The notes beneath the pieces are model-generated. The model had not been told where the DNA came from. It saw only the letters and a program-made list of their open reading frames with translations, and made no database searches. DNA of 64,000 bases. Origin: Zopfochytrium polystomum (lineage: Eukaryota > Chytridiomycota > Chytridiomycetes > Chytridiales > Chytridiaceae). Each line of letters opens with the position of its first letter. Position 1 is the stretch's first letter. The DNA lies in assembly GCA_025765615.1 (NCBI GenBank), contig JAIVFJ010000122.1, forward strand, positions 124,001 to 188,000, written 5' to 3'. Made by a program: the position numbers and the translations under genes. Below are positions 11,601 to 24,110 of this stretch, one piece after another.

Positions 11601-14600
11601 CGCTCTTGATTTCCCACAACTGATCGAAATAGTAATGACTTTCAGTGGTTCGGGGTTGGTTTGCTCGGGACTACGTCAAAACACTTCGCCAACAGAGACT
11701 CAAGGAGCTTCAAGCCCAGGAAGAGGCTGCACTTGCAGCTGCCGCAACCGAGAAACCACCAGAAGAAATTTCAGCGGAAAAGGCTGCAAGTCTCGAGTCT
11801 TTGGCCGAACTTGCGAAACAGGGAGAAGAACTCAAGCAACTCGAAGAGGAAGTTCAACAGGTCAGGTTATTATGCTTTTTTCGATCTTTAAATCAAAATG
11901 GTCAGCTGAAAACGCCAGTTGCGAACAAGTCGGAAATCGATCAAATATTTTCTTTCCTTGACGACTTTGCTGGATCAACTGAAATCAACGCCATTGCCGC
12001 AAATATAACATCCGAAATCGATGAAATTGCCAAAAAAGATCAAGCTGGCGGTAACGGCGGGAGGAATTTGCCTGAGCTGCCTCCGAAGCGACCCTCCGAA
12101 GAAGCACTTCCCACTCCCAGGCCGCTGAAGGATAATCCACTAACAAAAAAGGAAATGGTGAACGGACGTTGGAATAAGCTTTGAACTTACCCAATTCAGG
12201 ATTCAAACGAAAAACTTGCAATGGATCCTTATTCCGGGGACTTGTTTATCGACTCCTTCCTTGCAAAGAATGCAGAGGTGAGGTTGTTCGTATGAATTGA
12301 CTTGATACTAGTTTTTCCTTCAAAATCTTTTAGAGAGATTCCGTTCAAGGTCAGAAATATAAACGACCCCCAAACCTTGCAGAAATACTCTCATTCACCA
12401 AGGTAAGAGGAGATGTTCACTGGATAAAACGTACTTGAAATGCAATGCGAGGTGACAATTACGAAGCATCCCATTACCCACAGCATCACGAAGCTGCAAA
12501 AAAGCGAAGACCTCACTATTCTGGCTCTGGACTCGTTTAAAAGTAGGATTAGACGGGAAAAAATGCATTTCTGATGCTTGTCGTAGTGTTACTGAAAATG
12601 CTAGATCCGGGCTATAAAAGACTGGACGAAGCCCATTTGATCGTGCAATCATGGATTAATCTTGGAATCGACCACATCCATTTGAGGGACGAATTGTTTG
12701 TGCAGATTATTAAACAAATGACATGGTCAAAAGATAGTGAGCCGAAGTACTCCATCACTATTTTGTACAAGATGTGGCAAATGCTTGTTCTTGCGACAAG
12801 GTCCTTTCCACCGTCAAAGGTGCGTACCTCCATCCCGTGAGCGAACCCACAATAATCCCGCGCTCTAAGAACTTTTCGAAATATCTTCTTGCCTTTCTGT
12901 TGCGATCTCAACAAGCCAAAAATGGTAGCTATAATGAGCTTCATCACGCCAGTCAAGTTCTAAGTGTGGTCTAACTTTGGCCGATGGCAGTCGTGGAGGA
13001 GAACCTCGTAAAGTATCCAGTTTTCGCGGAAACGGCAATGCGAAAGACTGCTTTGAATGGAGCGCGCCATTTTCCTCCAACTATTCAAGAGATTCAAGCA
13101 CTTGAGGTTGAGCACTTCGTTTGAAAACATAATTCATTAACAAATCTTCTTGTAGGAAGGAGTTGACCGAATGACTCAGTCGTTCTTCATAGTGGATGGA
13201 TCCTCATTTGAACTTCAGATCACTCCGGTCACTACTGCAGGCGATGTGGTGAAAGAGATCGCTGCGAAAATATCCTTACTGGACCCAAGTGGATGGTTCC
13301 TTTTCGAAGAGTGCGCAAATTCTACATCTTGTAAGTCCGATTTTTTCCACTGCTCTGCACTCACAACAAGCCAACAGCGACTTCGCAAGCAGTGAAAATG
13401 ACGGATTACATAAGCGATATTGTTGCGAGCTGGGAAAGAGACGCAACAAGAGCGATTCAAAGCTCCTCAAGGTCTTTGTTCAAACGATTTCGAAGGAAGC
13501 TGGATGGCAACCAGACGAGCGGCAGCGGTATGAAATTGCAGCAGTTTTCGAAAGTAAACTTAGTTAACGACCAACTGGCAGGTCCGGCGGAAACGCGGCT
13601 CGTAATGAGGAAGCGAGTATTCAAAGCACCCCGAGATGCTATTTTGGATCCAGTGGAGCACAATCTTCTGTATCATCAAGCCAAAGATGCTGTCGCAAAA
13701 GATTTGCTTCCACTCACAGAGAGAGAAGCCGTTCAGTTGGCCGCATTGCGTGCTCAAGCGGAAATGGGCGATTGTGACATGACGCACGCCACATCCGTCC
13801 TGCAAGTATCGTCTCAATGTCTCGCGTTCATCTAACCATATTCCTCAGGATGAACCATGCTCAAGAATGGATATGCCCCAGGATTTTCAAAATGAGATCA
13901 AAAGATCAGCTGGTCACAACAATCGCAAACCAATATGCAACTTTCAGGGGAATGACGCAGCTCAAGGCAAAATTCTTGTACTTGGAAATTGCCCGATCGA
14001 ACAACTTCTACGGAGCATCCCTATTCAGGGTTGAATATAAGGGCTTTTGGACTTTTGGACAGTTCGTCTGGCTAGCTGTCTCGAAACAAGGAATAGAACT
14101 CGCGCTGGAGGAAAAGAAAGATGTATTTATGGTGTTCGGATGCGCGTCTGTGTTAAGCTTCGAAGCGAGTGATGACACCTTGGAACTTTCCATTGAACGG
14201 CATTCACCGCAGCACGAAGAGGCCGATGACTTTGAGATGTATGTGTTCTCATCACCGCAGGCGTATGAAATCGCCACACTTTTGCGCGAGTACTGCCCTC
14301 CCAGAGTGTTGAAGGCAAAAGAAAAAAAAACTCGGAGACTTGGATCAAAGCGCATTAGAGAAAGACTTGGAAAAAGCAAGAAATGCGCTCTTGGAGAAAG
14401 GAATAGTCAGAACTCCTGGACCAGCTGCAACGGAGGGCATGATCACCTCTGGAGTCCAAGACACTAAAACGATCAAAGGGTCGCTCATAATGAAAGCGAA
14501 GCGGAGTTCAATACTTCGACGGTCTGGTTCTTTCTCGCGTAGAAACTCAAAACGGGGGAGCCTTTCCGGCTGGGATCAATACGAGTACACAGAGGCAGAC

Positions 14601-16500
14601 TGGTCGTACTCCGGAAGCAAGCTTCTGACATCGTTGACCGTATCAGAGGAGACACCCGGTCTCGAGGATTTCGCAATTCATCTTCACAACGGTAATTGTA
14701 AGTGTTTCGCGATGCACGAGATTGATCCTTCTTCAGTGGTCTCAAAATTCGGGTCAACCGACTTCAACCTTGGAGTCCGAGTGCAGACTTTTGCGCCCCA
14801 AATCCAGGACATTATTGCCTCGTGCCTCACACATCCGCGATACACAAACGAACTGTACCTCCAGCTTGTTAAAATGACGACGAAGCACGTTGAGCCTGAC
14901 TCGTCGGAATGCTTGAATTACTGGACTCTCTTGGCAATTGCTACAGGCGCGCTTGCCCCTCCATCTCTGCTTGTTTTGGACTACCTGAAAGCCCACCTTC
15001 GACGGTAAACTACATTTATTTTAACGCGTCGCTCATGATGGCGGTTTTGCAGCTGCTCAGCATTGGGACTGCGAAACAAGAAGGTTATGGAACGACAGAG
15101 TAAATTCGCAAAGTACTCTCTTAGCACATTGTTGAGGACTGCAGCGACAGGTCTGACACCCTGGATTTTACGTTTTTCTTACCAGTTACAGATCCGCGGA
15201 AGAATCCTCCATCTACAGACGAAATCATTTTTGCATCAGTAAGTGTAAATATTGAACAGGTAGCCGGCCTGAACAAAGTTAGAAACTATGCCGTTTGACA
15301 ATTCCGTTCGTGACCCTGAACGGACTGAGCCGAGTAATTGGAGTGGACCCGGCAGATGACGTGGAGACTATTTTTGGTAATGACAACAAGTGAAACGTGC
15401 CCTTGAAGCCGGTTCTAATTATGTTGATTGAAGTAAATCTTTTGCAAAAATTCAACATCAAGTCGTCCACCGGTTTCGCAATATTCCGCCGCTTTGCTGG
15501 GTCAGGTACAGGGAAAGATGATGCGAATCCTTACTAACGTCCCGAGCGAAGAGGTACCCCTCTATGCCGAAGACAAGTTCTCCGATGTTCTCTACGCATG
15601 CGAACGGACTGCAAGTGACATACTCTCAACCAGTGGAGTATCCTTTGTGTTGAAAAAGCGGCTATTCTTCGATTCGGCACAGGTCCCTGGAGCGAATGTA
15701 GATGAGGAGGATGATTTAGTGCTTGCTCAGCTCTTCGAAGATGTGCGCAACGATCTTTTCCCGATCTCTTTGGATGATGCAATCTATTCAGCAGCTCTGC
15801 ATGCACAATGGTCATATGGAGACGCTAAAATCGCAAACCTGAAGTAAGCCCCTTCTTGGCTGCCACCGGCACTGAACCCCTACAAAGTTACGAAAAAATT
15901 GCTGCAAGGTTGATACCAAAGAGATTTGGGTCACCAGACAATGCCTTGTTAGTCCAAAAACGACACAATGAGCTCGCCGGCCGTTCAATCAAGGAGGTCA
16001 AGACTGTGCTGCTTGACTTTTTCAAGTCACGGCCACTGTATGGAACGACGATATTCAACGCTATGGTGCGAAAAGGTCGCGCCCACTGCTTTCAGACAGT
16101 TAACGAAACACTTCTATCTATTTGCAGCAAAATTACACGAATCAAATTCCATGTGTCTGTTGGCTCGGTGTGAGCATAAAGGGAATTCATATTATGGCCA
16201 AATTCGCAAACGTAAGTCCAATCACCCAGTTCTCCTTTGTTCGAATCTAAAATCTTCTGCGCTGCGAAAGGCACCCTTGATCAGTCACCCTTTCAATGAA
16301 CTTATCTCATTCCGACCAGGTGTTAATTGCATTTTGATAGTCGCTGAAAACGCAAGCGGAAGTAAGGGTTTATGTATTTACTTTTGTTTCTAACGGTTCT
16401 GATTGTTCCAATAGCTACCAAATATGTCCTCACCACTGAGCAGTCTTTCATTATCGCTGCGCTGATATCTGATTACAGAGACTTGCAAAGCAGTTTTTAA
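8643..16500 (+). CDS. Unconventional myosin with two MyTH4-FERM tails
   Basis: An actin-based motor with a cargo/membrane-binding tail. More than 24 exons can be followed; well-phased ones include ..8859, 8924-9245, 9299-9867, 9923-10061, 10108-10115 (8 nt), 10158-10250, 10346-10417, 10465-10632, 10689-10772, 10820-11030, 11074-11303, 11349-11481, 11529-11597, 11646-11860, 11906-12157, 12200-12277, 12334-12402, 12467-12542, 12587-12819. The motor shows a [13 protein letters not shown]-loop, the switch I motif [10 protein letters not shown], switch II DIFGFEDF and the HYVRCIKPN block. IQ-like helices (11349-11700), a charged helix, MyTH4 (about 12200-12960) and FERM (about 13000-14320) follow. 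A second MyTH4 (about 14600-15100) and second FERM (to 16500) complete it. No SH3 is seen. It resembles class VII/XXII myosins. The ATG at 8643 is in the wrong frame for the first motor exon, so the true start is unresolved. A nine-A run at 14322-14330 shifts the frame by one. Confidence 0.88.
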
Positions 16501-16515
16501 GATGATGCTTAAAAT

Positions 16516-19500
16516 CTATTTTATAAATGTCAAATCTCCCGTTCCTTCTGTTAGAAATCTTGAGAAGAGAATACAAAAATCCGAAAGGGTTTTATCACTC
16601 TGAGACGAAGAAAGGACATTGAACGGTAGACTGTACTTCAAAAGACTAGTCATTTGGCGAAGCCAGTCGCAATATTCGTCGTGTAGGTTGCGACTACTGT
16701 TGAACGCGGGGGAAACACAGGATATTTTGGAGTGGACACGAAGCATCCAGCACAGCACTTTTAGATAAGCGTTAAAGTGAGGCAAAGACGAATCCATGTT
16801 GTCCAGGTGTGCTCGATACTCTTCTTCCCCGTTCTTAACCTGGTCGCTGCGTTTAGGCCCGCGCACCCGCCACCGAAAGGTTGACTGACCTTCTGAAACA
16901 AAGTGTTGACCAGAAACTGCACCTTCTTGCTCCAGGGAGATGGCAGCGCATCCAGCTGTAGAACGCATTTTATGTAGAGTCTTCCCAAAGCTTGAAGCTC
17001 TTCCTTCGACGCTTGGACAGCTTTTGAAAGCTGTTACCAATCAGTGTCGGGATTTGAAACTGCCACGATATTCGTTTACCTTGAACAAAATTTTCACTCC
17101 ATCCAGAAGAGTGTCAGGATTTGGACATGAGTGAAGAACAAGACAGCACCCCAGCCTTTCATCGCTTTATTAATTAGCCTACGGGTGATTGTCGTGAAGG
17201 AGCATGATTCACCTTTCGCTCCAGGCTGCCGATAACTCGTCTAGCTCTTCCAAAACCATCCACAAGTCGTTGATGCTTGTGCTGTGAATAAAGATAAGGT
17301 CTGATACAATTTAGTAGGTTGGACTGCAACCTGATCCGGTCACCATTTTCTTCTCGAAGGAAGAGCTGAGCCCCAGACCAATACGAAAAGGTTCCACGCT
17401 TCAAGCCTTTGTCGCCCAATTAGCTTGGAATCGAACCAAGTCTTGTACGTCTATTTGATCCTTACCAGATATGAAAGTAGACAGAGACAAGCTTGGATGG
17501 ACTTTAATTGTCAGCATGCACGGAGCCTTTTTTGGTGAGACGGAAGGGCCATCGAACTTTCCGAAAAAGTGCGGTGGCACTCGGCCTGTGTATGACTGGC
17601 CGAGCTTCTGGCCTAAAGCATTTGTGAGAAGAGTTCACTTCGTCACGGAATGACTACTTACTTGACCCCTTCACATCGCAAACGAGATAGATTTCAATTG
17701 AGCTGGTGGTAAACGTAGATCTCGGGTTTAAAATTGCAATTGAGACCGTTTTCTCGAATTCGTTTTTCCACTCTGCCAACAGTGTCAGTTAACTGATCTC
17801 TGCGAAGAAATCATACCGTTTGCATGGATTAGTTCGTATTCTGAATCTTGGAGGAGGCTTCCACTGCTCTCAACCATCATGTATAGCCCTTTCACGGCAG
17901 GGCCATTCCTTTTTTTCACACAGATATCGACCTGTGTGCCCGTCCAAGCGAATTCACATTCGAAGATTTTAAGACTGTCATTCGAAGATCGTGCTATGTA
18001 ATTGGCATTGGGAAGTGAGCGATGAGATTATTGTTCGCTAACGTTGCGTTTGGCTTCCGCTTCTCGATAAGTCCAGTCTTTCTGTTGAGCGTCTCTCTGA
18101 AAGTCGTTTGAAAGGCCTTATCTCGGTGCCGAGATAGGCTGCGATCAAATAGCCTGATGCATCGATTGAAACAATGAAGCCTGGAATTCCGCTTGTGGCC
18201 TGAAGTTAGGTAAAAAAAGGAACGGAGTTTTCTCACCAAAACTCTCCAATCACTATTGAAACAGGAACAAATTCAGCTTGAGCTGCCCATTCCAATTGAA
18301 AATTCTGGAACAATTTAAATATGCCGGTTGTGCTGCAAGTTATGAATGTGTCTGTAAATACGGAGGAACTCAGGCCATTGTCGTTTTTCAATTCGTGCGT
18401 CCATTCATACCCCCTTTTGAAGTGAAAGCTTTGCCGCAGCAAGCGGTTTCCACTTCTATAATCATTTGCCTCTTCAACTCCCCTGATTCGGTTAAGGTGA
18501 AAATATGCTGCTGCCCTGTCCAAGTCTCTTAAGGTTGGTCGTCAACAAACTGTTTTAAACACTCACCGATAACTACAATCTCGACTTCAAATTGGGTGGT
18601 GATGCAGTCAACGTGCGTGATGTTCTCTCCTATAAGAGCACGCCAAACTGGTTGCATCGCTTTTGAACTCTCTGCCGACGACAAAATTTGCTCAACTCTA
18701 CTTTGTAGAGTTAACTGTGGTAGCTTGTGGTTTTCCTTTCTTGCCTGTATGACTCGACATAGAGGGCCGAGTTACTCAAGATGATGCAATTGGACGTATG
18801 ATGAAAGCACATTGGTCCAGGGACAAGGAAGTTTCCAAAACTCGCCTCTGCGGCGATGCGGCCATCGTCAACGATAACCATACTGCCATTTTGCGTTTGT
18901 ACACAGCACTGTTCTTGTCCTACTTTTCCCTCAGCAGTAGTTTCTTTCAGAAATAATTACCGTTCGATAGCCCCTTAAACTTTCCATGTACGAAATTCGC
19001 GCTTGGAGCGGGGAGTTTGAGGTCGTACAGTCGTTGGAGAGATGAAGATTCTGCTTTATTGAGAATGCCAAAGGCATCAAAGGCCACGTGTCACCCACAA
19101 AATAAATGAATACAATATGCAAGCGGTTACCCACCGTCGATGAACTTGAAGATCGCCAAGCTCGCCGGGAAAAGTAAAGCAACAGAAACACCATCTTGCG
19201 AACTGAACTTCCCGACCGCAATCTGGATTATCGGCGCTTGCAAATGTGTTTGCAATCGAAGGTGTTTCGGAGTTAAGGTGCTATCGCTTGGGCGATAAAT
19301 TCTCAGGTGCCCATCCAGTCCCCCAACCACAATGGCGTCTGGTAGGAAAAATAAGAATCGGGCACAAGAGAGAAAGTCATTGAGGCACCGGAGGCAATCG
19401 AATCTTGTTTGCTTGGAATGATGGCTAACGATCCACGTCCGTATCGGCCAGTTTGAATTGCAGAGTGGGCTGTTTGCGGTTCCGTGCTGCATGCCCACCA

Positions 19501-19666
19501 TGTTTTGATCTGACGATGGGAGGGAAGCCAGTCCAGTTAGCCCGAGTGACAAGGATTTCGGAGTTTCGACAAGACCTGAAACCCCGACATTCTTTGCAGA
19601 CAAAGATTGGACTGAGACGGGCACTCGATTTCCAGGGATTTCCAGGGAGCAAATGTAAGGGACCAT
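16516..19666 (-). CDS. BBS9: BBS9/PTHB1, BBSome subunit
   Basis: BBS9 is a core subunit of the BBSome, the coat complex that moves membrane proteins out of and into cilia. The N-terminal beta-propeller is recognisable. About 19360-19140 reads DAIVVGGLDGHLRIY followed by APIIQIAVGKF. About 18930-18725 reads CVQTQNGSMVIVDDG, a FLVPGP segment and then ALYVESYR, matching the PTHB1 propeller in order. The C-terminal helical part ends at a stop near 16517. Many short introns break the middle (19100-17050), and I did not resolve every exon. The start is uncertain: ATGs exist at 19666 and around 19500. The gene is convergent with the myosin (about 15 bp between stops) and divergent from the TBC gene. 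Confidence 0.82.
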
Positions 19667-19755
19667 GGGCTAGCTTCAGCATAATGAACAGATTCAAATT
19701 ATGCGCACTTAGTCACTCGGCCCAGCAAGGTCCGTCTCGACCTTACAAATCAAGC

Positions 19756-22324
19756 ATGAACGTAATTGCGACCGAGAGAAAGCTCTACGAAAGCCTCGAC
19801 TTCTGGACGCTGAAACGCCAATCAATGGTATGGGAAGCATGTATGCATCTCGTGCTATCACTTTAAAAGCTAAAAGGTCTCTAGCAAGAGGCGACTCAAT
19901 CGTATAAAACCGATGGCTCGAGCACCGCATTAGCCGTTCAAGACCTCATACAGTCCTTGATGTTTACCACAGGTGGTGTACAGCCTCAGGGTAAGCGTAC
20001 CTGCAGCTGAACTGTGGCAGCAGGCTGATACTATATGTTCGGGTGTGAATCTTGAAGAAATCTTGACACCCGCACTAGCCGCCGCACGACGCCAACTTGT
20101 AGATCGAGCTTGGAGCCGGCTCCTTGCTCTCTCTGATGCGGTCAAAGTTCCACTGGTGCAGCGACGGTCCCCGCGCCAAGAGCTGGCATTTCTATCGAGG
20201 AAGGCTGTCTCGGGTTGCTCGGCCGGAACGACGGTGGAGGTAGACCTCGAGGCCGGGATGGCTGCGGTTATAATAGAAGTTGAAGGCAGTGGGGATAAGC
20301 AACATCAGCAGCAAACTCCGATGACGCGATCGAGCGCAGGAGACCTAGTTGACGAGGGCGAGCTCTATGCAGCCGTTAGGGCTGGACTGGAAGTGGACGC
20401 AGGATCATCGCGGTAGGTGTCCCTTACACCGTGCAAGCAGTCATGTGATGTTGCGCCAGGCCAACCGCAACGGACCCATTTACGGAGTTTTGGTCGTCGC
20501 AATCAAATGGATCCCGACAAAACACACTGTCGATTGAGGAATGCCGTATTGTGTTTAGCGAGTTGCATCCAAGCTTCCGGCACTACGGCCTGGATAACAG
20601 TTGGGTTGATGGAGCAGGTAATTGAGAGAGAGGGGAGTGCAGGAAAGGCACACACCACCCCGCATCGCTGAACAAAACTGCAAAATTCTGCGACGGTATC
20701 TAACGTGATCAATCAACACGAGTTAGACGCGTTCCTTGAAGCGCATCTGGAGCTCGGATGCAATGTCGTGCAGTCCAAATCAGCATCGTCCGCAGCAGAA
20801 TATGCACGGCTGGGAATACCCCCGCACTTGCGGTCAAAGCTGTGGTTCACTCTAACGCAATCCGAATTTACCGTAAACGAGGAAGGCTATGTATGTACCT
20901 ATCTGATCCGCTTCTACCAATTCCGATCTCCGTTAACCAATTGCACAATTATCCCAACGCGTCAATGGGAGGATAGTCTGAAGACCTGTGCAGATTTTTG
21001 CGCGGACAAGTGGCCAAGTATGAGTTGCTCACGGACCGGCTCATCTTACAGGAGGTGAAGAAATGCCAAGACGACGACACATACTTCGTGTTCGAAGAGA
21101 TGGCACGAGACATATTGCTCCTATGGTCCCGAGATGAGTCCATTGCTAGTCAATATGGTGAACAGTTGACTGGCTCGATGGAGGACGACGTCCGGCCTGT
21201 TAGTACTGGAATGCGAGGTAGGATGGCGTGCATATTTGAGCGTGTGAGGATTTGTATTTCGGAGCAGCCAAAGCATATGCTCTGCAAACCCGAGGCTCCA
21301 GCCTCTCAGCACGCACTCATTTGCTGTCAAACCCTCCTGAAATTCCTTCTCCCAGGCCGGTGGTCCTCCGAAATCAAATGGTTCCCTCCAAATGGGAGGC
21401 TTCCCATGTGCGGATTATCCTCATATGCAACTCTTACTTCGTTCCTCCACTCCAACCTGGACACAGCGTACGGGCTGTTCCGCAATCTCTATTTGAAATA
21501 CTTTCAGCACATGCAAACAGTTACGGCGCACCATTGCAGCATAACAGCATTGCATGCAATGTTTGAGACGCTTTTAAAGCAATTAGATCCACTTCTATTT
21601 CTGCATCTCGCTCACAAGGTGGCTGTCGGCACAAGCTGCCGCGAGTCCTTGTCAACTCCCTCAACACCGACGTCAAAGTCAACATGGACTGCAGGGGCTG
21701 CGTTTCGACCTGCGTTCAAATGGATCGTGCACGGTTTCGTTGGGACCTTAGATGTCGAGGAAGTACTTCTGCTTTGGGACCGAGTGATCGGATTTGACCG
21801 CCTCGAACTGCTTAGCGTCATGGCAGCAGGGCTTTATCTATTCCGTCGCGAGAAGCTAATGGCGGCCCTAACTAAACAAGATGTCGAGGTTCTTAAAGCA
21901 GTCTGTTCGTTCCTTGCAAAAGTCGTTGAACTAACATGCAAGAGTAACGCAGGAAGCATTTCACGATGTAGCCATGGTGCGAGTTGTTCCGCTGCTTCAG
22001 TACACCATTTTTGTATTTAACACCGATTTCGACTCGCTCTCCGGGCGCTGGGAAAGAGGAGGAGTTATTGGTGGGACCGGCGCCGGAGGAGCGTCTGCAT
22101 CAAACGGCAGCGACGCAGGCAGCGCTTTGGTCGATGGCTGCTTCCTGAGTGGGGCGGATGCGAGAGCTGCAATGGCCGCGAATTCAACGGACAGCAGTGT
22201 GGGCGATACTGGAACCGGAGCTGGAGGAGGAAGGGGTGGACTGGCTTGTGACGGTGATGGTGGCGGCGGGTCGGGATCGTGGTGGTGGTGGTGGGCGGCC
22301 GGCACAGGTGAAGCGGCGGAGTGA
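19756..22324 (+). CDS. TBC1D19: TBC-domain RabGAP, TBC1D19-like
   Basis: TBC proteins stimulate GTP hydrolysis by Rab GTPases. Exons that stay in phase are 19756-19827, 19885-19972, 20007-20412, 20460-20617, 20727-20894 and 20984 onward, with a last intron near 21900-21950. Features of the TBC1D19 subfamily are a helical N-terminus (LVQRRSPRQELAFL), a RLGIPPHLRSKLW entry to the TBC fold, an FVFEE segment, WFPPNGRLPMCG, then FRPAFKWIVHGF and EVLLLWDRVIGFDRLELL. A VVPLLQ motif near the end matches the animal protein's C-terminus. I did not see the classical IxxDxxR arginine-finger motif in the frame I followed. Unlike animal homologues it carries a tail of about 100 Gly/Ala/Ser-rich residues. 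An in-frame ATG at 19684 is an alternative start. Confidence 0.82.
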
Positions 22325-22406
22325 TTGGGATTTTCAATGACGTGGTTGCGATGTCTTGCTCTTCTGATGAAATAGAAAAGAAAGATTTTTTTCATTGGCG
22401 CCCGCC

Positions 22407-24110
22407 ATGACGGTCTCCCCTCCCCGTTCCACCCACAACCGTCCTTCACGATCACACCAACCTCCCCCGTCAGCTTCACCGTTCGTCGATGCGAGCATAA
22501 GCGGACCCCAGCCTGGTTCGCCGCCGCTCACTTCTCTCCCAAGTCCGTCTGCACGACCGAGGCCAAGCTCTCTTGTGTTCCGAGAGTTTGGAAACGTTCG
22601 ACGCCAACGATCCCCGTCTCCCCCATACGTGATGCCAGCATCCACAGTTCGGCGCAGCCGTCCCTTCTCCATCCCAAGATCTAGACCAAGGCCGTCACAT
22701 ATTCCGCCTCTATTAACCATGCCAAGCCCCTTTTCTCTCGATGCGTCAGTCCGATGCCCATTTGATTGGTGGGTTTCCTCTGCGGAAGAGGCATCTGCAA
22801 TGAGGACGACGCCAAGAAGGACATTTTCGGAGATGATTGACGAGGACAGCGACGGCGAGGAAATTCAAATCCCTTCCCGGTCGCGCAGATTGCGACGCCC
22901 GTGGGGGATATTCACGCCGAACGACTTCAACCTCGATGAGCGGTCTTTTTTTTTTCGATCGCCTCCAGGAGAGTGGCTTGACGATGCTGACCACCAAATT
23001 CGCTTTGGGACCTTGAGAGCGGACGGCTCGGTACCGTCCTCCTCCCGAGCCTCGCCTCTGGATCGGGATGATCAACCCACTGACTTGGAGCACAGCGAGG
23101 ACCTCAGGATTCCAACTCTTCGACAGCTTCAATCCAGTCGAGATGGCGTTCGCCCAATGGGTCAGTCACGTGACGCACAATACTTGGAACGAGACTCTCT
23201 TTTGGAACGAGCCTCTCTTTTGCCGCTTGAGTCCGGCACAGCCAATATGAACGATTCCGCCACAAGGGCCTCTCCTACTGGACCTGGCCCGTCAGATGAA
23301 GCAAGCGCGCTTCCACTGCTCCCAATGGAGCCAATTAGTGAACCTAGACGGTCGCTGTCCCTCATCACGTCATCCCCGGCGTCTGGACCTTTTGAATCTG
23401 CAATGCCTACACTTACAATCGAAGTGGCCACGCCGCCTACACCATTGCCACCTCCCCGAGCACCGCCAGAAACAGACCAGTCATCATTGTTTTCAGAGTT
23501 TCCAGCGCCGGCTTCACCAACGGCCACCACGAGATCCACAACTACAATAGGTGTTTCGTCCCACTCCATCTCCCCATCCATTTCGCCGTCTTTGCGCCCA
23601 CGGCGATCTCCAAATTTTTCTCCTGGTTTTGGGCCATTACGCGGCCGCTCTTTCCGGCAGCGGTCACCATCCTCCTCACCGAGGGGCGCATTTGCTTCGC
23701 ATTCTCCAACTTCCGCCGCTGTATCAACGGCATCGTCTTTAATGACGCCTTTGCTGTCGTCGGCAGCCAACGCTTCCCCAGCCGCTGCTCTCGCTCTTGC
23801 CACGGCCTGCTTCCTGGCACCACTGTCGCCATCAGGAACAACTGAAAGTGGGACGGCTACATCTCCTTCGCTTTCTGTCCGTGAAGGCGGAATTGCAATT
23901 CCGCTTATGCTGCCGCCTGCTGCGAGGGGTGAGATCGACGAAAGTGGACGACCCTTCGCGGCGGGATCCGCGGTTGAACGCCAAGCCGCACGACACGCTG
24001 GTTCTGGAATAAATAGGGGCACGCACGAGGTAGACGCTGGCGATGCTGGCCGAATACTCGCCTCGAGCACTTCCACGGGGCTGTGGAGCACTGCACGTTC
24101 GAATGCCTGA
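22407..24110 (+). CDS. Pro/Ser-rich protein of unknown function
   Basis: A single open frame of 567 codons, starting 82 bp after the TBC stop. Not recognised. The product is rich in Pro, Ser, Arg and Ala and is probably disordered. It has an acidic patch (MIDEDSDGEE) near residue 140, followed by a basic SRSRRLRRPWG motif and an aromatic FFFRSPPGEW segment, the only part that looks conserved. Repeated SP dipeptides (SPSISPSL, RRSPNFSP) are potential proline-directed phosphorylation sites. The opposite strand carries a shorter open frame (24136-23162) that I regard as a shadow. A 3' exon is possible but not seen. Confidence 0.55.
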   Translation: MTVSPPRSTHNRPSRSHQPPPSASPFVDASISGPQPGSPPLTSLPSPSARPRPSSLVFREFGNVRRQRSPSPPYVMPASTVRRSRPFSIPRSRPRPSHIPPLLTMPSPFSLDASVRCPFDWWVSSAEEASAMRTTPRRTFSEMIDEDSDGEEIQIPSRSRRLRRPWGIFTPNDFNLDERSFFFRSPPGEWLDDADHQIRFGTLRADGSVPSSSRASPLDRDDQPTDLEHSEDLRIPTLRQLQSSRDGVRPMGQSRDAQYLERDSLLERASLLPLESGTANMNDSATRASPTGPGPSDEASALPLLPMEPISEPRRSLSLITSSPASGPFESAMPTLTIEVATPPTPLPPPRAPPETDQSSLFSEFPAPASPTATTRSTTTIGVSSHSISPSISPSLRPRRSPNFSPGFGPLRGRSFRQRSPSSSPRGAFASHSPTSAAVSTASSLMTPLLSSAANASPAAALALATACFLAPLSPSGTTESGTATSPSLSVREGGIAIPLMLPPAARGEIDESGRPFAAGSAVERQAARHAGSGINRGTHEVDAGDAGRILASSTSTGLWSTARSNA

